In this document: piece by piece, positions 43,854 through 54,583 of the stretch
Layout: every line of letters starts with the position of its first letter
Position numbering within the stretch: position 1 is the stretch's first letter
Assembly (NCBI GenBank): GCA_964247055.1
Contig: OZ176056.1
Location: 9,486,001 to 9,550,000, forward strand
Direction of reading: 5' to 3'
DNA: 64,000 nucleotides
Origin: Paragordius varius
Lineage: Eukaryota > Nematomorpha
Notes under the pieces: generated by a model
Database searches by the model: none
The model's input: the letters and a program-made list of their open reading frames with translations, nothing else
Told to the model about the DNA's origin: nothing
Translations under genes and position numbers: made by a program

Positions 43854-46800
43854 ATGAGAAACCAATTTTTAATGAATCTATTGCCAATCGTTTGTATACT
43901 ATTTTGCACCATTCAAGGTAAATTGCATAAAATTATAATCAAAAATTTTTATTATTTATGAAAAGAAATTTCAATAATAGAATAACTCTAGTCTTGTAGA
44001 TTGATATATATTAGACTTAACATTTTATACCATTTTGAATAACCCGCGCAATATAAATATATAAAATGCCCAATTTAACTTAATATATATTTGATATTCT
44101 GCCAATGTCTATACTTTCAAAAAGCAAAAAATCCAAATATATTCTCAAATAAAAATATTAAGAAGAATTTTATTTTTCCAAACATCCGTATAGATTAGTC
44201 CACCTCGAAAAATACAGTAAAAACTGAAATTCTAGGGACAAAACGTAAAAATGAAGGCAATTTTTTCTAAAAGAGATCAAATCTATATTAATCCTATTAT
44301 AATACTTAATAACAAACCTAAAATATATAATTGATTATGTTACCATTATACATCTCTATTTTATACTTTGAAAATAAAAAACAATGAGTTAAATTTAAAT
44401 TAATCTCAAGATGTAAAAAGTATGTTTGTCTCTTACTTAAATAATTGTCTTTATTTGTCCGTATAATTTTAATTTTTACTGTAATTATGTATATTTTTTT
44501 AAAAAAGACATTGATATTAATTCTTAAAACTTAATTTTCTCAACTACTTCTTTAGATGTTTATTCCGATTGTGGAAATCAATTTGCTAGAATCAATTCAC
44601 CAAATTGTAGTGTTTTGTCTCAACGTATAGTTCATGGAAATAATGCTGATATAAAGGCTTGGCCTTGGCAGGTAAATTAATAATAATTAAAATAAATGTG
44701 GAAAACATAAAATATAAAGTGTAGTTTTATCAAAATATAACCCCTTTCCATTTTCATAAACTTGCTTCATGGGAGGTGAAAAGTCCTAAATTGTTTTATC
44801 TTAAAATAAAATTAGTTTTTAAGATGACAGCTCTTTAGGAAAATTACAGTAAAAACTGAAATTAAACTATGGACAAAATGTAAAAATATAAAGACAATTG
44901 TTTTTTTTAACAGACACTCATACTTTTAAAACCTTAATTTTTTTGAATATAACTCATTGTTTTTAACTACAAAATATAATATAGAAATGTCAATTGGTAA
45001 CACACATTTAATTGTGTATTTTAAAATTGTAATTAAATGTTTCATACATTAATGAAGTTTTAAAAAGGTATGGTTGTATTTTGTAGAATTTGTCTTTATA
45101 TTTTTATATTTTGTCCGTATAATTTTAATTTATACTGTATATTCGTGATATTATTAATTTAAACCATGGTCGAGCTCCATTGAATAAATACATGAACATT
45201 AATATATATTTTATTTCAAACTTGAAACTGTAATAAAAATTCAATCATAAAACTATTTATTCACCGTTTTCGCAAGTTCATTGTAAAAATTTGGATAAAC
45301 TTATTCAGAAACTGTTATTAAATATTAATTCTACAAAGATTTATTATATTGATAACAAAATTTTTGTGATTTAAGAAATATCCTATTTATTTAATACATT
45401 AAAAACTGAAATTATACGGACAAAACATAAAAATATAAAGAAATATTTTTTTTCAAAAGGCAACCATACTTTTTAAAACTTTAATTTTAAATATAAAATA
45501 TTTAATTACATTCTTAAACTACATATTTGATTGTGCTCACAATTTACATTTCTATTTTATATTTTGCAGATAAAAACATTCAGTTATATTTAAAAAATTA
45601 TGATTTAAAAGTATGATTGTCTTTTGGAAAAAAATATTTGCCTTTTTATTTTTACCTTTTGTCCATAGTATAATTTAAATTGTTACTGTAATTTTTAATT
45701 TTTTTGTGGGCCGCACAAAGAGTAACAGAGCTAACTCATATTTATACGATATATTTACATATTTTTACAGTAAAATTGAAATTATACGGACAAAAAGTAA
45801 AAATATAAAGACAAATATTTTTTTCCAAAAGACAACCATACTTTTTGAATTTTACTTTATTTAATGATAATTATTATTTCAAACATTAAAATGATAAAAC
45901 AAGCAATTTATGTATTGTACGATTGTATTTAAATTATTTTAATAAGGATAAATAAGTTTTGAAAAACTATCATTGTCTTTTAGAACAAAAAAATTGTCTT
46001 TATATTTTTACGTTTTGTCCGTAGTATAATTTCAATTTTTACTTTATTTATTTAGCTTTTCCTCAAAATTGAACGCAAACAGGATTGTGGCGCTGTATTA
46101 ATTAACCAACGATTTGCTCTCACAGCTGCTCATTGCGTTTGGGGAAAGTTTATTCCCAATTATTTTTTCTTTTTGTTTTATGAAAACTTTATTTCAGAGA
46201 ATTTTCATTTATTAACACTCTTATATTATGTGAGTTGTGATTAAGTTAATAAAAAGATTATACGAACAAAGCGTAAAAATATCAATAAAAATATTTTCTA
46301 AAATATCACCATACTTTTTAAACGTCTAAAATATAATTCTTTACTTTATTTAATATTGAATGTGAGAAGAAGATGTATATATAAAAATCTATAATACTAA
46401 AACAATCAATTTAATATTTTATCATCGTTATTGAATAGCTTACGTAGAAGTTAAGGTTTGAAAAAGTATGGTTGTCTATTGGAAGAAATTGTCTTTAGAT
46501 TTTTACGTTTTGTCCGTATATTTCAATTTTTACCGAATTATAAAGATTAAAATTCGATATGTTTTAAAACTAAAAATAAGGTTCTTTGTTCAGTTTTAAT
46601 TTATAATAAAATATCCTAACTACAAAGTCCATACAATTAACTGAAATTCAATGCTTTTGTGCAAATAACGCAATTTTTATAATTTCATATCTGTCTATTG
46701 GGCTGCTTATATAACAACTACTTGTTTCCGCCTATTCTCTTGAATGCCTATTTTTTAACTCTTTTGTTTAAAAATTTTTTAGTGCACACTATATCGATTT

Positions 46801-49800
46801 TATGTAGCATACCTAATCGCTTTTAATTAAACAGCTAAAATTTGTTTATATATTTAATCAAATGATAATTTTTATAAAACGGAAGAATACCATTATTCGG
46901 AATTATTTTAATTAAATTACGGTATAAACAATATTAAGCGTCTATTGAATATACTGAAAATAAATATACGGACAAAGCGTAAAAATATAAAGACAATTAT
47001 TTTTTTCTAAAAGACAACCATACTTTTTTAAACTATAATTTTCCACATTAAGCTATTTAGTTACAATAATATAGAATTGATTGTTAGTTGAATATATATT
47101 TCTATTTAACACTTAATTAAAACAATGAGTTATATTAAAATATATCATCATTTAAAAAGTATGGTTTTTTAGAAAAAACATGTCTTTATATTTTAACCTT
47201 TGGTCCGTATAATTTCAGTTTTTCCCGTAATTAAAATAAATTTTATGGTTAAACTTTAATATTCATACAGAGTTTATAATAAGCAATATTATTTTTAGAG
47301 CGAAAAACACAATAGAAGTTTATGGACATGTGAACAATCTATTTATGGCAGTTTATATGAATGACCCTACAGCTTGGCGTTCCGGAGTCAAGAACGTTCA
47401 TATCAAAGATTTTATGTAATATTGCGAAATTTTTACTCTATTGATTTTTTATGAAACCGCCCCTTTCGAATGGGTTATTATAAATTTTATCATGTTGTAA
47501 ATCTAATTAATTTAAGATGGTTTAATAGTTTTATAGTAAAAATTAGAGTTATACCGACAAAGTGTAAAAATATAAAGAAAATATTTTTTAAGAGGCAACC
47601 ATATTTTTAAACCTTGATTTTTCTAAATAAAACTGATTGTTTTAAACTAATTGAAATGTATTTTTGGTAGCACAATCAATTATGTAGTTTACGATTGTGA
47701 TTAAATATTTTATATATCAAAAATTAAGGTTTTAAAAATATGGTTGTCTTATGAAAAAAAATATTTGTCTTTATATTTTTACGTTTTGTCCGTATAGTTT
47801 TGACTGTATTTATCCATTTAATCATTTACAGAAGGAATATGGTTTTATTATTTGTAGATAATACCTTTTAAATACATCATTAATAAACATCATTTTTAAA
47901 TTATTATAGGAAAATTTGACTAGGACAAAACCTAAAAATATAAAAACCATTTTTTTTAAAGACAACCATACTTTTTGAATTTTAATTTTTATAATGATAA
48001 CTTATTGTTTCAAACTATAAAATAGAAAATAAAGATTTAAATTAATAAAACAACAATCTATGTATTATACGATTTTACTTAAATACTTTTAGTATAAATT
48101 AAGGTCAAAAAAGCATCATTGTCTTTAATTTGTCTTTAATTTTTACATTTTGTCCGTATAATAATTTTTACTGTAAGTATAAATGGTTTAATTGCATATG
48201 TAAATAATGGGTGGGGTGATTAAAAAGTCGCACTTGACTTGTAAGTCAAGCGTGGCAAGTTGAGCAAGTTTACTTAAGCCAGCAAGTGTACAATTGAAGA
48301 TCGGTGATACAAAAACACTTAAGTCAAGTCTTTTGCTTATGAATGTAACATTTTTGGCCACCCAATTCGAATTTTACAAAAATTATTTTGATCATTTTCA
48401 GACAAAATTTATGAAATAAGGCACAAAAAGATATACAATTAACACAATATGCAATCATTGACGTTTTTTAAACTCACTGGCAAGTTATTTATTTGATATT
48501 ATAGAATTTTTTAAATATTGAGCCTGGGTAATAATTTTTAGATTGATGAAACCATTCGCCCTTAAAACACTTCCAATTTCTTTATCGCATTACATTTTGT
48601 TTGGAGTCCATTTGCAAAATGGGAAGATGTTTATACAATATAATATAATTATTTTTAATTGATTGCAAATATTACATTCGAAATAAATTCTCTACATTGG
48701 TTAATAGTGAAGTAACCTTATAAACGAAGTTTAGAAATTTTGCAAGATTAATATTTAATTATTAATTTTAAGAAATTTTCGAAAATCCATTTTTTCGCTG
48801 TCACGGAATTCATATATTTAGCATATTTTTGTATGCCATGTTATTAAATATTAGCAGAGTTTTTTTTTAAATTTATTCTCTTTTGTATCCACCCAATGAA
48901 AAGATTAATTAGCCAAAATTTATCAAATTAATAATTTATAGCATTAAAGGTTTGAATTACATATAAAGCCTAAATTTTATACATAAATAGTTTCCAAAAT
49001 TTTATCAATATTTTTAAATCTGTCAAGTGTGCCCTACACCGCATTTGCAAAATCTTTAAGTGTTACTTAACATATGATTTTTTATCACCTCCTTATCAAG
49101 TTTTCTTGCTTCACTTAAGTCGTGTAATGTTAAATTTTTTTTATCACATGAAAGCAAGCCATGACTTGAAAAACTTGCAAGTCAAGTCAAAAAAATTTTT
49201 TATTACCCGACCCATTGTATAAACATCTTCTCATCACAAATGGAATCCTAACAGAATGAGTAAATAGAAAAGATTTATGGGCGAATGGCTTCATCCTAAA
49301 AATTATTACCGGGCTTAATATTTAGAAAATCTATAATATTAAATAAGATACGTACCAGTGAGTTTGAGAAACTTCAATAAATGCATATTGTATTAAATGT
49401 TTATCTTTTTGTGCCTTATTTCATAAATTTTGGCTGAAAATGATCAAAATAATTTCCGTAAAATTCGAATTGGGTGGCAAACGAATGTTACATTCATAAG
49501 CAAAAGACTTGACTTAAGTGTTTTTGTATCACCGATCTTCAATTGTACACTTGCTGGCTTAAGTAAACTTGCTCAACTTGCCACGCTTGATTCACAAGTC
49601 AAGTGCGACTTTTTTATCACCCCACCCAATGATTGTTTAAATTATGACAGACATCAAGTTTTGGGTTTTAGACTCAATTTTATAACAATTGATAATTTTT
49701 TTATTACTTTATTATTGGCAGTGTTTATTAAAACGTGACTAACCGCATTTAATGCAGTCCTTCACAGTCTTAAGCAGTCATTAAGCGATAATTTCTAAGA

Positions 49801-52143
49801 GAATTTTAAGAAAATATGCTTAATAATAAATAAAATATGCAATTCGTAAACTTCAAGAATATTTTTATTTATACAAATATATGTTGTCACATATAAACAG
49901 ATTAGATACAGTAATATCGCTTTAAGTATTGTTATTAATCTTAATTTAGGGTCAACATAATTACAATCAAAAATATAATTCAATTAATTCAGACTGATTA
50001 TTTTTAGATAATTCATCTTACAGTAAAATTTGAAATGTTGTGACAAAACGTATATAAGGGAAATATTTTTTTTAAAAAACCGCTATGTTATAACTTAAAT
50101 TTAAAACTCATTGTTTCCAACTGTAAAGCATAAAATATACCGGTATATTGGTAAAACTATCAATTATATATTTTAGAATCGTAATTCATGAATTTTATAG
50201 AAAAACAAAGATTTAAAAAGTATGGTGGTCACTAAAAAAGTTTTGTCCCTATATTTTTACGTCTTTATAATTTTTACTGTTTAGGCCAGCCCATGCTCCA
50301 ATAAATGATATCGCTATTCTTGAATTAACAGAAAAAGCTCCTTTAGATAATTTTATAAACCTAGTCTGTTTACCAGAAACGAATACTCCAATAGCTTCTA
50401 CTGGACAAGATTGTTATGCAACTGGATGGGGTTATACTGAATTCAAAGAAAGTACCATTAAAACTTTTTTGCACATTTTTTTTAATTTTTTCAAGCCATG
50501 TTTTAATTTAGGGGTGTCCAACATGCGGCCTTTCAAAATATTTCCGTAGTCGGCGAGAAATTTCAAATACAAAATTTACACAAAAAAGTTAATTTGATTT
50601 TTTTAATAAACTTTCTGAATGCTTCATTCCGAACGGCAATGAACTAGCAAAAAATGTTAATATAAATGGTATATTTAGAGTCTTATGTACAATAAATATT
50701 TGAATGCTACCCCCTAGTTTTTTTGATTTTAAAATGCGGCCTGCAAACCCATGTGTGTGGGACACCCTGTTTAAATATATTGATAGAGCAAATGAAATAG
50801 TAGAGTCTTAAAAAAGATATGGAAATGTTTCCATGTTCGGCCAAATCAGAAAATCACTTTTTTACCACATTAGGTGAAAATTAGTGATATTAAATACTTT
50901 TTGAATTACCCAAATTTATGTATTTCTATGGCAATATAGATTTTTTCATTTTTTTCACTTATAGATATGTTAGTTTGATTATTATTATAATTGCGATGGG
51001 ATATATTTATATTCTAGATTATAACATAATGTCCTTTATTAGATTCTTTTAATAATATGATTTGAGATTAAATGATGACGTAGTTGATTGAATTGAATAT
51101 CCATTAGATTTTATGGAAATGATATAGTTTCAAATATGGATGTTTATCAAGCTAATCTGTTTCATTATTTCAAACCTTCAATTTATAATTTTTTAGAAGG
51201 CAAAACCCCCGATAAAATGCAAGAAGTGTGCCTCCCTTTTGTTTCAAACGAAGATTGCAAAACGAAATATGAGGGAACTTCCGTGAAAGTAACGAATCAA
51301 GTTTGCGCTGGAGTTGAAGATGGCACGCGAAACATTTGTCATGTAATACAAAACATTTTATGAATTTTCAAACAGTACACAATTTTTAATTATAAAAATT
51401 ATATATTATATGATCATTATCTGATTGATAAGTATCTTAGCAAATGCTATTAGAATATTATTTTAGGGTCAATAGGCGGGATGTACAGTAAAAATTAAAA
51501 TTATACGTACAAAATGTAAAAATATAAAGACAATGATACTTTTTGAATCTTGATTTTTTTCAATATATCTGATTGTTTTAACCTGAAAAATATAAAATAG
51601 AAATGAGAATTGTTAGCACAATCAATCACGTAGTTGACGATTGTAAAATATTTTATGTAACAAAAATTAAGGTTTTAAGAAAGTTTCTTTTGTAACAAAA
51701 TATTTGTCTTTATATTTTTAAGTTTTGTCCGTATAATTTCATTTTTTACTGTAAATTAATCTTATTGTTTATAAAAAGTCGTCTATTAAATTAAAGATTG
51801 ATTTTTGAATCATGTTTACAACATTTAGCATGATTTCTGGTAACCTATTTATACTAATAAACACATTCAGGAAATTTTATATAATTTAAGATATAGATAA
51901 ATTTGTAAAAACAATTTTATTTTCAATTTTAAGGTAACTTTAAACATTAATTTTTATTGCGCGATGTTTTAGGGAGATTCTGGAGGTCCATTGGTGTGTC
52001 GAAATCATGTGAGCGGGAAATGGCATTTGTATGGACTAACGAGTTATAATATGGCTGGAAATTGCTTCAGTCCAAAGCATCCTCCTATCTTCGCCTCAGT
52101 CAAAGAATATATGCCATGGATTCAATCCATTGTCAAATCATAA
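43854..52143 (+). CDS. Secreted chymotrypsin-fold serine protease with an unusual substrate pocket
   Basis: Seven exons: 43854-43917, 44556-44671, 46056-46147, 47299-47415, 50285-50451, 51197-51342 and 51973-52143. They join in phase to 290 residues. There is a signal peptide (1-21), then a short propeptide with two Cys, then the activation cut Arg|Ile in LSQRIVHGNN. The catalytic triad is complete: His in LTAAHC, Asp in INDIAILEL, Ser in GDSGGPL. The pocket is not trypsin-like. By chymotrypsin numbering position 189 is Asn (RNICHGDSGG), 215-216 are Tyr-Asn instead of Trp-Gly (LTSYNMAG), and 226 is Pro (KHPPIF). Substrate choice therefore cannot be predicted. Every intron carries transposable elements, and nine family-A MITEs lie in the gene. 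The N-terminal half is duplicated at 977-2456. AATAAA follows the stop by 128 bases. Confidence 0.93.
44214..44483. mobile_element. MITE family A (protease intron 1)
   Basis: Full length: TACAGTAAAAACTGAAATTC to AATTTTTACTGTA, with TA at both ends. Confidence 0.85.
44845..45139. mobile_element. MITE family A (protease intron 2, first)
   Basis: Full length: TACAGTAAAAACTGAAATTA to TTTATACTGTA, with inverted TATGGACAAAATG and ATATTTTGTCCGTATAA. Confidence 0.85.
45395..45690. mobile_element. MITE family A (protease intron 2, second)
   Basis: TACATTAAAAACTGAAATTA to AATTGTTACTGTA. Inner arms are well kept. Confidence 0.85.
45766..46047. mobile_element. MITE family A (protease intron 2, third; abuts exon 3)
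   Basis: TACAGTAAAATTGAAATTAT to ATTTCAATTTTTACTTTA. Its right tip ends about 8 bases before exon 3, so the pyrimidine-rich tract of that 3' splice site is MITE sequence. Confidence 0.85.
46247..46536. mobile_element. MITE family A (protease intron 3, first)
   Basis: Inner arms ATTATACGAACAAAGCG and TTTTTACGTTTTGTCCGTAT are inverted. The outer tips are altered. Confidence 0.75.
46951..47230. mobile_element. MITE family A (protease intron 3, second)
   Basis: ATATACGGACAAAGCGTAAA and AAAGACAACCATACTTTTTT on the left, with complements on the right ending TTTTTCCCGTAA. Confidence 0.8.
47532..47808. mobile_element. MITE family A (protease intron 4, first)
   Basis: TATAGTAAAAATTAGAGTTA to CCGTATAGTTTTGACTGTA. 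Inner arms are well kept. Confidence 0.8.
47901..48175. mobile_element. MITE family A (protease intron 4, second)
   Basis: TTGACTAGGACAAAACC and AAAGACAACCATACTTTTTG on the left. It ends GTCCGTATAATAATTTTTAC plus TGTA. Confidence 0.75.
48207..49629. mobile_element. 1.4-kb foldback element in protease intron 4
   Basis: Inverted arms of about 430 bp (48207-48640 and 49204-49629) are highly similar: TGGGTGGGGTGATTAAAAAG on the left against CTTTTTTATCACCCCACCCA on the right. The arms are studded with CAAGT/ACTTG repeats. The inner 560 bp contains a second, degraded terminus-like block near 49130-49215, which suggests nesting. The open frame at 49430-49738 runs through the right arm and is not credible as a gene. 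Confidence 0.9.
50019..50281. mobile_element. MITE family A (protease intron 4, third; abuts exon 5)
   Basis: TACAGTAAAATTTGAAATGT to TTTATAATTTTTACTGT. Only about four bases (TTAG) separate its tip from exon 5, so the whole 3' splice-site tract is MITE-derived. Confidence 0.85.
50512..50772. mobile_element. hAT-like small element (protease intron 5)
   Basis: AGGGGTGTCCAACATGCGGC at the left is inverted to GCGGCCTGCAAACCC...GGACACCCTG at the right. The flanks tttaattt and tttaaata are similar. A truncated relative lies at about 58716-58870 (CAGGGTCCAACATGCGAC, then GGCAACGAACTAG). Confidence 0.65.
51484..51753. mobile_element. MITE family A (protease intron 6)
   Basis: TACAGTAAAAATTAAAATTA to AATTTCATTTTTTACTGTA, with TA at both ends. 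Confidence 0.85.
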
Positions 52144-52270
52144 AACTGAAAATGTTTAAAATGCCTTTTAGGAAAAATTTGATCAATTTTGGGATTTAAT
52201 ATAAAACAATAATTACATTAACATGAACTTGGAATATTGATCTTTTTACTTACTATTATTTAATATGTAG

Positions 52271-52276
52271 AATAAA
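52271..52276 (+). promoter_or_regulatory. Polyadenylation signal of protease
   Basis: AATAAA lies 128 bases past the stop codon. Confidence 0.5.
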
Positions 52277-53401
52277 TAATTTATAAAAATTTAGTTGAAT
52301 TATGCATTTGGAAACATATTTATTTATGAAAGAATTTAAAATAATTTGTAATCGACAAAAAACACTAGAGATTTTCGTGTAATTAATTATAGTCATACGT
52401 AGGTACATCTACCATTAATTAACTGGCCTGTAATTACTTGAAATATCCTGGATAGAGAGAAACTCTAATATTCTATAAAACGAAAAGTTTCATTACAACA
52501 TACTATACAAAAAGTAATTAAATAAATGGTTCTTTTAAAAAGTCATTTAAACATTTTTTACCTTTATATTTTGTTCATAAACTATATAAAAAAATTGTAA
52601 AATTTGGGGTGGTATTAAAAATAATCGTTATCTTTTAGGAAAATAATTTGTCTTTTACCTCTAACGTTGTCTGTTCATATTAATTAATATGTTATTTATA
52701 AACTAAATCACATTGAACAGCTAACTAAAAGGAGTGAATTAATAAGGATACCCATTTTATATATTATTCCATAGGTGGAACCTTCAAGAAAAAGTAATGT
52801 GCAAAACAATATTATTATACATAGTATCAAGGTAAGCTATGACCGAAGATAGAAAATAACTGGACTAAAAATTAAAATTATACAGACAAAACGTTTATTA
52901 AGACTACTATTTCATATCAAAACACAATTTTGTTTATATCTGCATTTTTATAATATAACCGATTGATTTAAACTGTAAAATATATAATAGATTTAATTGG
53001 TAACTCAATCCTTATGTTTACGATTGTAATTAAATGATTTTTATAGGATAAATTAGGTTTAAAAAGGTATATTCTTTTGAAAAAACATTTTTAGCTCTAT
53101 ATTTTTACTTTTTGGTAGAATTTCAATTTGTATTATTTTGATTAATGTTGAATAAATCTCTAAATAAACATTTTAACATTGCATTTACAGTTAGGATCAC
53201 TGAAAAAACAATCATGATATCTTATTACTCTTTATATTATTAACCTAAGGCAACTGTATTCATTTAATTTTTAATAAAATGAAATATTTTTTTCCTAAAG
53301 ACGCTGTAAATATCCCACTAACAACGGTTTATACCAAACCCCAATAAGCCTTTTGTTTCCCAAATATATGTTATGACAGAAAAGCCAATTATATGGTTCC
53401 A

Positions 53402-53439
<38 letters not shown>

Positions 53440-54088
53440 TAGTATAAAATGTCTTAATTTTCCTCATATGGGGTATTCTTTTAAAAAGGCAAACATTAGT
53501 GGACAACCTTTTTAAAAAACCAGCTATGTTCCACGTAACATGTCATCATTTTGTCCAATCTTTTAAAATCTGGAATAAATTTATTGAACATTTATATCAT
53601 GGGACACCAAATTTAATATTTTAAGCCATGCGGTTAATTACTTTTGTTAAAGGCTGTCCAAAATATAATGAAACGCATTTGGTAAAAACCACATCTTTTT
53701 CTTTATAAAAATTGATGAATAGTTCCGCAAAGGAGATAATTTTATATGCGATGCCAAAATATACATTTAGGAGCATCTTTTGCAGGAAGCTGGGTGTGCC
53801 CTAAAAGGTAGGGACTTATAAATTTTAATTAAAATAGCATAAATTATTCAAAAATATTTTTTTTCACAATAAGTTAGATATCATTTAAATTATGTAAAAA
53901 AAAATAACCTAAAAAGAGAGTTGGAAACATTATTTTAAATCTTTTTCTATTCTGGCTACAAATTACTATAAAGTTTATCGTTATGATCCTCATTTCTCGC
54001 CTTATGTTTTTTGTTTTACGGTATATGTTAAATAGGCTCATTACTTTGCAAAAATCTTAATAACACACAGTGTTGCTTTGTGATTTTT
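52277..54088. other. Intergenic stretch with degraded MITE and (TA)n
   Basis: About 52863-53134 is a worn family-A MITE (ATTATACAGACAAAACG at the left). A (TA)n tract lies at 53407-53439. No gene is supported. Confidence 0.5.
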
Positions 54089-54361
54089 TACGGTAAAAAT
54101 TGAAATTATACGGACAAAACGTAAAAATATAAAGATTTTTTTCTAATAGAACAACATTTTTTCTAATTTTTATAATGATAACGCATTGTTTCAAACTATA
54201 AAGTAGGAAATAAAGATGTAAATTGATAGAAATCAATTATGTATTTTACAATTTCAATTAAATAATTTATATAGTTTAAATTAAAATTTAAAAAAGATTG
54301 TCTTGTAGAAAAAAATGGTTTTTATATTTGACGTTTTCTTCGTATAAAAATTTTTACTGTA
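54089..54361. mobile_element. MITE family A copy downstream of SLC5 gene
   Basis: TACGGTAAAAATTGAAATTA to AAAATTTTTACTGTA. Inner arms are partly worn. Confidence 0.8.
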
Positions 54362-54451
54362 TATTTGAGGCTAATTGGGTTTATATAAAATTGAAATTTA
54401 AACGTCTCCAAAAATTACTTTTTTAATAATAAAAAAAAGACAAAAGAACAA

Positions 54452-54457
54452 TTTATT
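54452..54457 (-). promoter_or_regulatory. Possible polyadenylation signal of SLC5 gene
   Basis: AATAAA on the reverse strand lies about 130 bases after the stop at 54584. Confidence 0.3.
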
Positions 54458-54583
54458 ATTCTATTTATACTTCAAAAAAATCGATTGTAATAATTAAAAA
54501 ATTGGATTAAAATTATGATGACACAAATGAAAATGATTTAATATTTGATAAAAATATGATTAAAAAATAAGGAGTATTTATAT

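Noticed and set aside
48207-48320. Short repeated CAAGT/ACTTG motifs looking like a direct-repeat array
   Set aside because: Spacing is irregular and the motifs belong to the foldback arms. There are no CRISPR-like spacers, and the sequence is clearly eukaryotic.
49430-49738. 102-codon open frame
   Set aside because: It lies in the right arm of the foldback element, and its inverted partner in the left arm has no matching ORF conservation.
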